Assembly (NCBI RefSeq): GCF_002150505.1
Contig: NZ_MSSV01000001.1
Coordinates: forward strand, 310,001 to 374,000
DNA length: 64,000 nucleotides
Source: Algoriphagus ratkowskyi
GTDB lineage: Bacteria; Bacteroidota; Bacteroidia; Cytophagales; Cyclobacteriaceae
Direction: 5' to 3'
The notes below the pieces were generated by a model that had not been told where the DNA came from, did not search any database, and worked only from the letters and a program-made list of their open reading frames with translations. A program made the position numbers and the translations under genes. Below, in pieces: positions 52,817 through 62,456 of this stretch (position 1 is its first letter; each line of letters begins with the position of its first letter).

Positions 52817-53326
52817 ATGAAGTTATTATATGCCAAAAATTTTTTCTCAGTAGCGATTTTGCTAGTGTTTTTCCATGTTTCTTCCAGTCTAACTGCTCAA
52901 TCAATTGCCTATAAGGCGTTACTTTCCACACTTTACGATTCTGATTTTCCAGTTTTGAAACCAGATCAATTGTCTGATTTAAGCAAGTATCAGGTATTGG
53001 ACACCCGTGAGAAAGTCGAGTTTGATGTTAGTCACCTGAAAGGCGCTGAATGGGTCGGTTACGATACTTTTAATCTAGAAAATGTTGAAGCTTTAGATAA
53101 AAACAAACCTGTTTTGGTGTATTGCACAGTAGGCGCGAGATCTCAGAATATCGGTAAAAAACTTATAGAAGCAGGATTCACCCAAGTTTATAACTTATAT
53201 GGCGGCTTGATCGAATGGTCAAATAAGGAAAAGCCAATTTTTCAAGGTGATTCACCTACCAAGAAAGTTCATACCTACACTAAGTCTTGGGGTATTTGGT
53301 TGACCAAAGGGGAAAAAGTTTATTAA
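52817..53326 (+). CDS. Exported rhodanese-like domain protein
   Basis: 169 residues with a signal peptide ending SLTAQ (about residue 28). One rhodanese domain (about 55-140) has the active-site cysteine in VYCTVGARSQ and the DTREKVEFDVSHLKGA block. A basic tail ends TKSWGIWLTKGEKVY. It would handle sulfane sulfur in the periplasm. It starts 36 bases after the Crp/Fnr gene, in the same direction; co-transcription is possible. Confidence 0.87.
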   Translation: MKLLYAKNFFSVAILLVFFHVSSSLTAQSIAYKALLSTLYDSDFPVLKPDQLSDLSKYQVLDTREKVEFDVSHLKGAEWVGYDTFNLENVEALDKNKPVLVYCTVGARSQNIGKKLIEAGFTQVYNLYGGLIEWSNKEKPIFQGDSPTKKVHTYTKSWGIWLTKGEKVY

Positions 53327-53415
53327 TAATATCTTTTGGTCTTCTTTCCGACCAATTCTTGATTCTATACATCCTTATTTTGGATAGGATCGTAAATCAA
53401 TCCTAAATATACCTC

Positions 53416-54177
53416 ATGAAAAATATAAAACTGTACTTACTCGTTTTCCTAAGTGTCACATTTTTAAGTTGTAGAAGTTCAGTGCCAGGAATGGCAGATA
53501 CTTCTCCGCCAAGTCATAAAGCTTGGAATGAGTTGCTCAAAGCTAACGTGAGCGCTGATGGGAAAGTCAATTACAAAGGCTTTATAAAAGACAAAGCAAA
53601 GCTTGAAACCTACCTGAAAAGCATCAGTGAGAACGCTCCAGATCGCAAAACTTGGTCTAAGGATGAGCAGCTAGCTTATTGGATTAATGCCTATAATGCC
53701 TTTACGGTAAAACTGATTACTGATAATTATCCTGTTAAAAGTATCAAAGATCTCGGGCCAAAATTGAAAATTCCTATGATCAAGGATGTGTGGCATTATA
53801 AATTCTTCAAGATTGCCGGCCAAGAGTCAAGCTTGGATGAAATTGAACATTCGATTTTGAGAAAAGAATTCGAAGAACCTAGAATCCACTTTGCGGTTAA
53901 CTGTGCTTCAATTTCTTGTCCACCATTGCTAAATGAAGCTTTCGAAGCGAAGACAATTGATGAACAATTGGATAAAGTTGCTAAAAACTTTATCAATTCG
54001 TCAAGAAATAAAATTACCCCTGATGCTATTCAGATCTCTTCAATATTTTCTTGGTTCAAAGGAGATTTCACTAAAAAAGGTAGCTTGACTGAATTTTTGA
54101 ATAAATACAGCAAAGTCAAAATCAAGCCAAATGCTAAAATTTCTTACTTGGATTATGATTGGAATTTGAACGAATAG
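53416..54177 (+). CDS. DUF547 domain lipoprotein
   Basis: 253 residues. Lipobox LSC (about C19; TFLSCRSS) marks a lipoprotein. The DUF547 core is clear: LAYWINAYNAFTVKLITDNYP, KFFKIAGQESSLDEIEHSILR and IHFAVNCASISCPPLLNEAF, with two cysteines in NCASISCPP. The family often occurs beside thioredoxin- or rhodanese-type proteins. The function is not known. It begins the long plus-strand run of redox and glycosyltransferase genes. Confidence 0.88.
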   Translation: MKNIKLYLLVFLSVTFLSCRSSVPGMADTSPPSHKAWNELLKANVSADGKVNYKGFIKDKAKLETYLKSISENAPDRKTWSKDEQLAYWINAYNAFTVKLITDNYPVKSIKDLGPKLKIPMIKDVWHYKFFKIAGQESSLDEIEHSILRKEFEEPRIHFAVNCASISCPPLLNEAFEAKTIDEQLDKVAKNFINSSRNKITPDAIQISSIFSWFKGDFTKKGSLTEFLNKYSKVKIKPNAKISYLDYDWNLNE

Positions 54178-54226
54178 AACTGAGTTTTAGGTAAATTTCA
54201 ATTTCTGTCTTATTTAACCCACCCCA

Positions 54227-55582
54227 ATGAGTTCAAACCGCCATGTAGTCGTCATCGGCAACGGAATAGCAGGAATAACTTGTGCACGTCAGCTTCGAAA
54301 ACTCGATGGGTCGGTTAGAATTACTGTGATTTCTGGTGAGTCAAAATACTTTTTCTCCAGAACAGCCCTGATGTATGTGTTTATGGGACATATGAAATTT
54401 GAGCATACACAGCCATATGAGAATTGGTTTTGGGAGAAAAATAAAATAGAACTCAAAGAGGCCTGGGTCAAATCAATTGATTTTACTGGGAAGAACCTCT
54501 CTTTCCAAATTGGAGAAAGCATGCCTTATGATGAATTGGTCATTGCGACAGGTTCAAAACCGAATAAGTTTGGCTGGCCAGGAGAAGATCTGCAAGGAGT
54601 TCAAGGCTTGTATTCCAAGCAAGACTTGGAGCTGATGGAAGAAAACACCAAATCTAGAGTACAGCGCGCTGTGATCGTAGGTGGAGGTTTGATTGGAATT
54701 GAGATGGCTGAAATGCTAGCATACAAGAAAATCCCAGTGACCTTTCTTGTTCGTGAAGAAAGCTTTTGGAATAATATTTTGCCGAAGGAAGAATCCGAAT
54801 TAGTCAGTCGTCACATGAGAGAGCATCACATTGATTTGAGACTAAATGAAGAATTGAAAGAGATAATCTCCGATTCAAGAGGCAAGGTAAAAGCAATCAA
54901 GACAATGTCTGGAGAGGAAATCACCTGTCAATTTGTAGGGTTGACGGCAGGGGTTACTCCAAGCATTGATTTTCTCCGAAATACTGAATTGGAAGTTAAG
55001 CGAGGCGTGAAAGTTGATTTCGGCTTCCAGACGAATATCCCACATGTGTATGCTATCGGCGATTGTGCTGAGTTTCATGAAGCTCCAGCTGCAGATCGAA
55101 GACCTGTAGAGCAAGTTTGGTACACTGGAAGGATGCATGGAGAAACTTTAGGATATATCCTCGCGGGTAAAGAACTTAGTTACAAACCTGGGATTTGGTT
55201 TAATTCTGCCAAATTCCTTGATATAGAATATCAAACTTACGGAACGGTCCCAGCGAAATGGGATGCTGACCAAATAAAGTCTTTCTATTGGGAACACTTC
55301 GGAGGGAAAATTTCTTTCCGAATGTTAATGGATTTGGAAGGAAGAATTTTGGGAGTAAACAATTTTGGGTTTCGTCTGAGGCATGAGTTTTTCGATCAGG
55401 CGATCCGAGAGAAGTGGGCTGGAGAGAAAGTAGTTTCCAAACTTGATAAGGCAAATTTTGACCCCGAGTTTTTCGCGCCTTATTACATAGAAATTCAAAA
55501 GGCTTTTAAAGCTCAATTCGGTGGAGATGTTACCATTTCTAAGAAAACATTTATCCAGAAACTTTTCGGAGCAAGCGTATGA
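54227..55582 (+). CDS. FAD/NAD(P)-dependent oxidoreductase (pyridine nucleotide-disulfide type)
   Basis: 451 residues. FAD-binding GNGIAGITCARQL near 12-25, central ELVIATGSKPNKF, NAD-binding VIVGGGLIGIEMAEML (about 146-161), and the second FAD motif VYAIGDCAEFHE. It lacks the redox-active CxxxxC pair of dithiol reductases, so it resembles NirD/rubredoxin-reductase-like single-electron carriers. A polyferredoxin lies next in the run, which makes an electron-transfer partnership a fair guess. Confidence 0.88.
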   Translation: MSSNRHVVVIGNGIAGITCARQLRKLDGSVRITVISGESKYFFSRTALMYVFMGHMKFEHTQPYENWFWEKNKIELKEAWVKSIDFTGKNLSFQIGESMPYDELVIATGSKPNKFGWPGEDLQGVQGLYSKQDLELMEENTKSRVQRAVIVGGGLIGIEMAEMLAYKKIPVTFLVREESFWNNILPKEESELVSRHMREHHIDLRLNEELKEIISDSRGKVKAIKTMSGEEITCQFVGLTAGVTPSIDFLRNTELEVKRGVKVDFGFQTNIPHVYAIGDCAEFHEAPAADRRPVEQVWYTGRMHGETLGYILAGKELSYKPGIWFNSAKFLDIEYQTYGTVPAKWDADQIKSFYWEHFGGKISFRMLMDLEGRILGVNNFGFRLRHEFFDQAIREKWAGEKVVSKLDKANFDPEFFAPYYIEIQKAFKAQFGGDVTISKKTFIQKLFGASV

Positions 55583-55632
55583 AATCGAACATGATAATAA
55601 TGTCAAATAAAGGAATGATTAATAACCATGTG

Positions 55633-55660
55633 AGATTCCCCCGAAACGAGTTCGGGACAG
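55633..55660. repeat. GAGATTCC hairpin repeat, second copy
   Basis: GAGATTCC followed by CCCGAA-ACGAG-TTCGGG (stem 55640-55645 with 55651-55656) and ACAGG. It matches the element at 2684-2708 in its left arm and in the position of its G/C-rich hairpin, although the palindrome itself differs. Confidence 0.45.
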
Positions 55661-55694
55661 GCAATGTGTCCTATAAAAATTAAATTATAATCAC

Positions 55695-57239
55695 ATGAAA
55701 ATTATTCAAAGTATAGGTATTTTGCTCTTTTTGGTAGGCTTGGCTGTTTTTACAGTAATGCCTTTTTTAGGCAATTATACACTTACAAAAGAAGTGGTTT
55801 TGTCCAGTACAAAGGATATTCATCAAGAGAAAATGGTTAATATTCTCGAGCCTATGTATGGTGAAACTTACTCTTCCAATTTCTCTTTTCTTTCTACGTA
55901 CAAAGAATATTTTAATGAATATAATGAACATCTAAAAGCAGAATCCAAGTGGGATGATGTGATCTGGGATGATTATAGTCTTTCGCTCGCGCAAAGTTCT
56001 CTCAATAGTCCAGTCCGGGATAGTCCATGGCTATTCTTTGGCCTCTCCATAGGTTTGGCAGTCTTGGGAGGATTGATGTACAATCTTCCAAAGTATCGAG
56101 GCGAACCAGAAGGAATAAAAAACAACGGGATTTTTCATTCTGCTATGAAAAACCGTGGCTGGATGGGAATGATTACAGGAGCATATTTAATTCTTTTCTA
56201 CATTATTTTGTATTGGTTTCCAGCCTATATCGTCAATCAAATATGGATGGTAACGCCGCTCAGTATGCTTCTGAGTGGTAATCCAGCTAGTCAGTGGTTT
56301 CTCTACGGTACGCTTTACACACTTGCAATCACAGTGATGGGCGTGCGGATGTTTAGAAAATATAGAGGAAATAAATATCAACAACTTCGCACAGCGTCGG
56401 TGATGTTTTTCCAGACGGCTTTTGCATTCCTGATTCCAGAAATTTTGGTTTTGCTTAATCAGCCTTATTTTGATTTCAAAAACATCTGGCCACTTGATTA
56501 CGATTTCTTCTATGATTATCAAATCGATACCTTTTTGAGTTCGGGTGGAGTAGGGATGTTTATGTTGATTTGGGGGATTTTACTTATAGTGATTGGAGTT
56601 CCTGCTTTCACTTATTTCTTTGGAAAAAGGTGGTATTGTTCGTGGGTATGCGGCTGTGGTGGTTTAGCAGAGACTTTGGGAGATCCTTATCGGCAGCTTT
56701 CTGATAAGTCAGTTAAGGCTTGGAAATATGAGCGAGTGATAATTCATAGCGTCCTGGTTTTGGCGGTGGTGATGACAGCTTTGACCATTGTCAATTACTT
56801 TTCTGGTTTTGCACTTTTGGGGAATGTCACGAACCAATTGCATTCAATTTATGGTTTTGCGATTGGTTCGGTATTCGCAGGCGTGATCGGAACAGGATTT
56901 TATCCGTTCATGGGCAACCGTGTTTGGTGTAGATTTGGTTGTCCTTTGGCTGCTTATTTAGGCTTAGTTCAGCGATTCAAATCCAGATTCAGGATCACCA
57001 CCAACGGCGGTCAGTGTATCTCTTGCGGCAACTGTTCAACTCATTGTGAAATGGGAATCGACGTTCGTTGGTATGCGCAACGAGGACAGGAAATTGTTCG
57101 ATCCAGCTGTGTAGGGTGCGGAGTTTGCTCATCTGTGTGCCCTCGAGGAGTACTGAAATTAGAAAATGGGTCAACTGAAAATCGAATCAACGAAATGCCA
57201 ATTATTATTGGAAATGATTCCATCAAGATAAATGCTTAA
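55695..57239 (+). CDS. NapH/polyferredoxin-type iron-sulfur membrane protein
   Basis: 514 residues. About six membrane segments (near 7-25, 108-128, 155-178, 195-210, 280-310, 350-380) surround cysteine motifs YCSWVCGCGG and VWCRFGCPLAAY of the NapH/NosR type. Two 4Fe-4S motifs close the protein: CISCGNCSTHC and CVGCGVCSSVCPRG. It should pass electrons from the membrane to a periplasmic partner. It follows the FAD oxidoreductase and ends directly at the next gene. Confidence 0.88.
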   Translation: MKIIQSIGILLFLVGLAVFTVMPFLGNYTLTKEVVLSSTKDIHQEKMVNILEPMYGETYSSNFSFLSTYKEYFNEYNEHLKAESKWDDVIWDDYSLSLAQSSLNSPVRDSPWLFFGLSIGLAVLGGLMYNLPKYRGEPEGIKNNGIFHSAMKNRGWMGMITGAYLILFYIILYWFPAYIVNQIWMVTPLSMLLSGNPASQWFLYGTLYTLAITVMGVRMFRKYRGNKYQQLRTASVMFFQTAFAFLIPEILVLLNQPYFDFKNIWPLDYDFFYDYQIDTFLSSGGVGMFMLIWGILLIVIGVPAFTYFFGKRWYCSWVCGCGGLAETLGDPYRQLSDKSVKAWKYERVIIHSVLVLAVVMTALTIVNYFSGFALLGNVTNQLHSIYGFAIGSVFAGVIGTGFYPFMGNRVWCRFGCPLAAYLGLVQRFKSRFRITTNGGQCISCGNCSTHCEMGIDVRWYAQRGQEIVRSSCVGCGVCSSVCPRGVLKLENGSTENRINEMPIIIGNDSIKINA

Positions 57240-58706
57240 ATGATTCTCTTATATATTTTGATTGGGATTTATGCCCTGGGAATGCTGTTTATTTTCATAT
57301 ACAGCCTCGCTCAAGGGCATTTGCTTTTGAGGTTTCTTCGTGCCAAAAAGTCGCTCAATCTAGTGCCTCATGCTACTCCTGAGGTGTGGCCAAAAGTTAC
57401 TGTTCAGCTTCCTGTCTATAATGAGTTGTATGTGGTGGAACGTTTACTTTCGTCAGTAGCCAAAATGAATTACCCTTCGCATTTATTGGAAATACAAGTC
57501 TTGGATGATAGTACTGATCAGACCGCTGAATTGATTCAGAAAAAAATAGCGGAATTCCCTGAAGTTAACTTCCAATACATTCATCGTATTGTACGGTCAG
57601 GATTTAAAGCGGGAGCTCTGAAAGAAGGTTTGGTGAAAGCTTCTGGTGAGTTTATTGCAATTTTCGATGCGGATTTTGTCCCTGATCCTGATTTTTTGCT
57701 TAAAACACTTCCTTATTTCTCTTCGGAGAAAGTCGGGATGGTTCAAACGCGTTGGACTCATTTGAATAAGAATTATTCTCTTCTGACTCGTTTGCAGGCT
57801 TTCGCATTAGATGCTCATTTTCTAATTGAGCAGATTGGTAGAAATAGTCAGCATGCATTTATCAATTTTAATGGAACGGGCGGAATATGGAGGAAATCAT
57901 GCATTATCGATGCTGGAGACTGGCAGGATGATACCTTGACAGAGGATTTGGACTTGAGTTATCGAGCTCAGCGTAAAGGATGGGAGTTTATCTACCGACC
58001 AGAAATTAAATCTCCTGCAGAGCTTCCACCGATCATGTCAGCTGTGAAGTCTCAGCAATTTCGATGGACCAAAGGCGGTGCTGAATGTGCTAGCAAACAT
58101 GCCATGGCAGTATTAAGTGAAGATTTTCCAATTTCCACTAAAATCCACGCAATGGCACATCTATTCAATAGTAGTATTTTTATCGCTGTTCTATTAGTCA
58201 GTTTAAGTAGCATAGGAGTATGGTGGGCTGGAATAGAAGGGATGATTTCAGCGAATTTATTTAGGGTCGCGGGTCTTTTCATGATTGGCTTTGTGATCAT
58301 TGCAGGGGTTTATTTGGTTTCCTATTTCTACGAAAAGCGAAATGTTTGGAGGAGTTTGCTTCAGGCACTCTACATGTTGCCTTTATTCCTTTCGGTATCT
58401 ATGGGATTGGCTTTGCATAATGCACAGGCAGTTTGGGAAGGTCTTTCGGGAAAAAAATCTCCGTTTATACGAACACCAAAGTTTAACCTTGAAGGTGGTG
58501 TAGGATTGAAAACCAATTCTTATATCAAGTTTAAAATCCCTGCAACCACTTGGATGGAAGGAGTCTTGATGCTGGTTTTTTCAGGCATGGTGGGTCTTCA
58601 TATTTATTGGGGCACATTTGAGATGCTGCCTTTTCACCTGATGCTAGCTGTCGGCTACGGCCTAGTATTCTTTTCCTCATTCAAAGCCTACAGTTTAGGT
58701 AAGTAA
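57240..58706 (+). CDS. Family 2 glycosyltransferase, cellulose-synthase-like membrane enzyme
   Basis: 488 residues. An N-terminal membrane helix (about 4-22) is followed by the GT2 domain with VTVQLPVYNE, FDADFVPD (metal-binding DxD), TGGIWRK, DTLTEDLDLSYRAQRKGW (catalytic base) and QQFRWTKGG (QxxRW). About four C-terminal membrane segments follow. This is the layout of processive membrane glycosyltransferases. The start ATG follows the previous stop immediately, so it is certainly co-translated. Confidence 0.92.
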   Translation: MILLYILIGIYALGMLFIFIYSLAQGHLLLRFLRAKKSLNLVPHATPEVWPKVTVQLPVYNELYVVERLLSSVAKMNYPSHLLEIQVLDDSTDQTAELIQKKIAEFPEVNFQYIHRIVRSGFKAGALKEGLVKASGEFIAIFDADFVPDPDFLLKTLPYFSSEKVGMVQTRWTHLNKNYSLLTRLQAFALDAHFLIEQIGRNSQHAFINFNGTGGIWRKSCIIDAGDWQDDTLTEDLDLSYRAQRKGWEFIYRPEIKSPAELPPIMSAVKSQQFRWTKGGAECASKHAMAVLSEDFPISTKIHAMAHLFNSSIFIAVLLVSLSSIGVWWAGIEGMISANLFRVAGLFMIGFVIIAGVYLVSYFYEKRNVWRSLLQALYMLPLFLSVSMGLALHNAQAVWEGLSGKKSPFIRTPKFNLEGGVGLKTNSYIKFKIPATTWMEGVLMLVFSGMVGLHIYWGTFEMLPFHLMLAVGYGLVFFSSFKAYSLGK

Positions 58707-58710
58707 CTCC

Positions 58711-59403
58711 ATGCATACTCCACCCATCGTCGATGTAATCATTCCCGCTTACAATGAGGAAAAATCCATTCCAAAGGTAATTGGAGACGTTCCGTCACTT
58801 GTCAGAAATATTGTAATTGCGAATAACAACTCCACAGACAACACTGGAATTGTAGCAGAAGCAGCTGGTGCAAAAGTTGTTTTTGAACCACAGAAAGGCT
58901 ACGGAAAAGCCTGCTTGACAGCCATGGATTGGATCAAAAATCAGCAAGTTCAGCCTGATATTGTGGTTTTTTTGGATGGAGATTATAGTGATTACCCAGA
59001 AGATTTACTGGATTTGATTCAGCCGATTTTGGATGGAAGATCTGATATGGTAATTGGATCAAGAGCTTTGGGAGAAAGAGAAGCTGGCTCCATGACGCTA
59101 CCTCAGGTGTTCGGGAATTGGTTGGCTACGACGATGATGAAGTATATGCAAGGTGCCAAATTCTCAGATTTAGGCCCTTTTCGTGCGATTGTTTGGTCGA
59201 AGTTGCTTGAATTGAATATGATCGATCAGAACTTTGGCTGGACTATAGAGATGCAGATCAAAGCTCATAAAGCTGGACTTAGATATACGGAAGTGCCTGT
59301 AAACTATCGCAAGCGAATAGGAGTATCCAAAGTCAGCGGAACGGTGAAGGGAGTATTTGGAGCTGGGTATAAGATTATCTACACGATTTTTAGATATTGG
59401 TGA
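58711..59403 (+). CDS. Family 2 glycosyltransferase, polyprenyl-phosphate sugar synthase (DPM1-like)
   Basis: 230 residues. VDVIIPAYNEEKSIPKVI, VIANNNSTDNTG, LDGDYSDYPED (DxD-like), VIGSRALG and FSDLGPFRAIVWSKL are typical of dolichyl-phosphate mannose/glucose synthase-like enzymes. It should charge polyprenyl phosphate with a sugar for GT-C enzymes, one of which is encoded at 60352-61683. There is a four-base gap to the preceding gene. No membrane helix is needed. Confidence 0.88.
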   Translation: MHTPPIVDVIIPAYNEEKSIPKVIGDVPSLVRNIVIANNNSTDNTGIVAEAAGAKVVFEPQKGYGKACLTAMDWIKNQQVQPDIVVFLDGDYSDYPEDLLDLIQPILDGRSDMVIGSRALGEREAGSMTLPQVFGNWLATTMMKYMQGAKFSDLGPFRAIVWSKLLELNMIDQNFGWTIEMQIKAHKAGLRYTEVPVNYRKRIGVSKVSGTVKGVFGAGYKIIYTIFRYW

Positions 59404-59476
59404 TTATGAGTAGCTAGAAGTAAGACATTAGTATTAAGATTCTTACAACTTGCTTGATTTTAGTAATTTTACCCTT

Positions 59477-60355
59477 ATGAAAAATTTATTCATTCTTGGA
59501 TTGGTTATAATTATCATGTCCTCCTGTGATTCTACAGGCAGGAAAGCGATAGTTGAGAAGCAATTCGCTTCGCATTGGTATCAGGACAGAGCTGAGATCA
59601 ATGTTTTTGACCTGAAACAAATGCGCTATGGAGAAGTGCGAGAAGGGAACGCTGTGATGATTTTCGTGACGGAAGATATTTCCAAACGAAAGCAAGTGAA
59701 ACTTGATGATCCCGCTGGATCAGGCAAGGATGCGATGAAGGTGATGAAGCTGAACATGACTCGTGAATTCGTCACTGGAATTTATCCCTATAATACTATG
59801 CTATCGGTTTTTACGCCCGTTTATGATGATCTGAATTCTCCAAAAATTACAGCCTCCATGACCGAATGGTGTGGTCAGTCTTTTGCGCAGCTTAACTGGA
59901 AAAATAATAAGTACCAAGCCAATATATACTCCTATTTTGAGGCTGAAGGGGACCAGGACTTTTCTATAGCTGCAATGTCTGAGGATGAGATCTTCAACTT
60001 GATTAGATTAAATCCTGATTTGGTGCCTACGGGAAACAAGAAATTAATTCCAAGTTTAATTTTCAATCGATTTACGCACATTCCTCTTGAGGCAGAAAGT
60101 GTAGTGATTTCCAAACGAAAAGCAGGGGCTAATCAAGCAGAAATTGAGGTAATCTACGAGGAGATAGGAAGGAAATTTTTGGTGAGATACATGGATTCTT
60201 TTCCCTATGAAATTATGTCTTGGCAAGAAACACAGACTACCAAAGAAGGCAAAGAAGAAGTGACTTCTGCTGTAAGAAAAAGTGTTCAGATGATTGATTA
60301 TTGGAAGAAAAATGGACTTCAGCATGAGCCGCTTCGCAAAAGCCTAGGACTTTGA
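59477..60355 (+). CDS. Unidentified lipoprotein in the glycosyltransferase run
   Basis: 292 residues from the ATG at 59477; an earlier in-frame ATG at 59450 would precede the signal peptide. Lipobox MSSC (about C19). No recognised domain: contains FASHWYQDRAEINVFDLKQM, GSGKDAMKVMKLN and MTEWCGQSFAQLNWKNNKYQ with one Cys. Database copies in Bacteroidota are sometimes called septum formation inhibitor Maf, but no Maf motif is seen. Its stop overlaps the TTG of the GT-C gene. Confidence 0.75.
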   Translation: MKNLFILGLVIIIMSSCDSTGRKAIVEKQFASHWYQDRAEINVFDLKQMRYGEVREGNAVMIFVTEDISKRKQVKLDDPAGSGKDAMKVMKLNMTREFVTGIYPYNTMLSVFTPVYDDLNSPKITASMTEWCGQSFAQLNWKNNKYQANIYSYFEAEGDQDFSIAAMSEDEIFNLIRLNPDLVPTGNKKLIPSLIFNRFTHIPLEAESVVISKRKAGANQAEIEVIYEEIGRKFLVRYMDSFPYEIMSWQETQTTKEGKEEVTSAVRKSVQMIDYWKKNGLQHEPLRKSLGL

Positions 60356-61683
60356 GTCAGAAGCTCAAGCAGCTTTTAATCCCGTTTATTTGGCTGCTGA
60401 TGGGAGTTGGCTTTTTTTCATTGGCATACATAATTCCCCGAGAAGCCTTTTGGCTTAACTTCCTTATATATTCCTCTTTATTTGCTGGGATGCTCGGCGT
60501 TTATTTTTTGAGAAATCAGATTTATTGGAAATGGATTTTCATTGGAGGCTTACTTCTTCGTTTATCTCTTTTGACAGCTATTCCAAGCTGGTCGGATGAT
60601 TATCCGCGCTTCCTTTGGGATGGGGAAATAGTGAAAATGAGCCAAAATCCCTATTTGGAAACTCCAGAAGATTGGCTTCAAAATCATCCAGAACGCACAA
60701 GTCTTTATTTGGAGAATCTATTTGAGCTGATGAATTCACCCGCATACTTCTCGGTTTATCCCCCTTTGAATCAAGCGATATTCTATGTCGCTGCTTTGGG
60801 TGCAGATCTTGACACAAAGAGCGGAATACTGATACTGCGAGCTATACTGATTCTTGGAGAAATAGGCGTTTTCTTTATTTTACTGAAGCTCTTCGAGCAT
60901 TTTCAGCTTTCCTCAAAGAAGCTCATTCTGTATTGGTTGAATCCACTGGTGATCATGGAGATCACAGGGAATCTGCATTTTGAGGGTTTGGTTTTACTTC
61001 TTTTGCTTGCATCTCTGTTGGCTATTGTTAAGCAAAAGGATGGGTTTTCGGGAGCTTTTTGGGGATTGTCTATTGGTATGAAATTGCTGCCTCTGATGCT
61101 GATTCCCACTTTCTTTTCTTTTCATAAAACTCGTAAATCTATAGCCTTTTGGATAGGATCTGCTCTAGCTATGATTGTGAGTTTTAGCTGGCTTTTGATC
61201 GATGATTCTTGGACTTACTTCTTCCAAAGCTTAACCCTCTATCAAGGGAAGTTTGAGTTTAATGGGTCGATCTATTACCTGCTTCGAGAAGTTGGTTTTT
61301 GGATAAAAGGATATAATGTGATCGGTGAAATAACACCGATTTTGAGCGGAATTTCGTTGCTTGGAATTCTCTATTTTTCTTGGAAAAGAAAACCAGAAAA
61401 TTCGATACAACTTATAGATCTTTGGGTGTTGATTTACCTGTTTTACTTGGTGTTACAGCCTGTCGTTCACCCTTGGTATCTGATTCCAGCATTTGGATTG
61501 AGTTTGTTTACTGATAAAAAAGCCTTCCTAATCTGGACATTCGCAGTGATTTTCTCGTACCAAGCCTATAGCAACTCTACTTATCAAGAAAGCCCGGTAT
61601 TTCTTTTCTTAGAATATTCCATCCTAGCTCTAGGTATTTATTGGGACTATTTTAAAACAACAAAATCACAAATACCTACATGA
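60352..61683 (+). CDS. GT-C-type membrane glycosyltransferase (mannosyltransferase-like)
   Basis: 443 residues, TTG start at 60352 overlapping the previous stop by four bases (TTGA). About ten membrane segments. The acceptor-side loop WSDDYPRFLWDGEIVKMSQN has the acidic residues expected of GT87/GT-C polyprenyl-phosphate-dependent enzymes, and KLILYWLNPLVIMEITGN follows. It probably uses the lipid-linked sugar made by the DPM1-like enzyme to modify a periplasmic acceptor. It overlaps the next gene by four bases. Confidence 0.82.
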   Translation: MSQKLKQLLIPFIWLLMGVGFFSLAYIIPREAFWLNFLIYSSLFAGMLGVYFLRNQIYWKWIFIGGLLLRLSLLTAIPSWSDDYPRFLWDGEIVKMSQNPYLETPEDWLQNHPERTSLYLENLFELMNSPAYFSVYPPLNQAIFYVAALGADLDTKSGILILRAILILGEIGVFFILLKLFEHFQLSSKKLILYWLNPLVIMEITGNLHFEGLVLLLLLASLLAIVKQKDGFSGAFWGLSIGMKLLPLMLIPTFFSFHKTRKSIAFWIGSALAMIVSFSWLLIDDSWTYFFQSLTLYQGKFEFNGSIYYLLREVGFWIKGYNVIGEITPILSGISLLGILYFSWKRKPENSIQLIDLWVLIYLFYLVLQPVVHPWYLIPAFGLSLFTDKKAFLIWTFAVIFSYQAYSNSTYQESPVFLFLEYSILALGIYWDYFKTTKSQIPT

Positions 61684-62408
61684 ATTTTAGATTACTTCAA
61701 ACTTTTGCTTTATCACTTCTCATTTTCGCATGTTCTCCTAGCCCAGAAAAGCAGGCTCAGGAACTCATCGAAAAGTCAGTCGAAGCGCATCAAATTTCTA
61801 AGAAATGGGATAAGGTTTCCAACATCAAATTTAAAAAGTGGACACGATTGATGAATGAGAGTGGAGAGATCGAAAGTGAATCTGATCAATGGGTTGAATT
61901 TCGTCTGAAGCCTTATTTTGAAGCGAAACTGATCTGGACAAAAGACAGTATTCTTCATGTTGTCAATTTCAATGGAAGTAAGACCAGTTATCAGATGGGC
62001 GAAAATTCCATTCAGAATGAAGGTTTTTTGAAAGCTAAACGAACTGAAATTGATGCAGCTTACTTTGCTTTTGCGCAGCCATGGAATCTGATCGATGAGG
62101 ATGCTAATTTGGCCTATGAAGGCCAAAAGACCTTAGAAGGTGGCAAAACCATTGAATCAATCCGCGTAGATTATGGCCCTGAATCGGATGTGTGGTGGTT
62201 TTACTTTGATCCAGTTTCTGCACAAATAGTAGCCAATGAATTACATGCAAAAGACCACAAAAGTTTAATTGAAAACCTCTCTTACGATGAGTCATCAGGT
62301 TTGATATTTGCCAAAGAAAGGAAGAGTTATAGGATTGATGAATCTGGAGAAAAGTTATATCTACGTGCAGAATATCTATATTCTGACTATGAAGTAACCT
62401 TTGAATAG
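61680..62408 (+). CDS. DUF6503-like lipoprotein (first of two paralogs)
   Basis: 242 residues. Lipobox IFAC (about C18). Beta-rich, with QELIEKSVEAHQISKKW at the start corresponding to the EKIVDRAIAAHGG region of the next protein, so the pair are paralogs. It resembles outer-membrane lipoprotein-sorting-type (LolA/LppX-like) folds in length and strand pattern, which is an inference. The start overlaps the GT-C stop (ATGA). No catalytic motif is visible. Confidence 0.72.
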   Translation: MNFRLLQTFALSLLIFACSPSPEKQAQELIEKSVEAHQISKKWDKVSNIKFKKWTRLMNESGEIESESDQWVEFRLKPYFEAKLIWTKDSILHVVNFNGSKTSYQMGENSIQNEGFLKAKRTEIDAAYFAFAQPWNLIDEDANLAYEGQKTLEGGKTIESIRVDYGPESDVWWFYFDPVSAQIVANELHAKDHKSLIENLSYDESSGLIFAKERKSYRIDESGEKLYLRAEYLYSDYEVTFE

Positions 62409-62456
62409 TATCAACGTGTCCTCAAAAGAGTATTTATTCATTAAAACCAAGTATAC

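Noticed and set aside
55683..57239. Treating the polyferredoxin as part of a nitrate or nitrous oxide reductase operon
   Set aside because: No nap or nos catalytic gene is present; the neighbours are an FAD oxidoreductase and glycosyltransferases.
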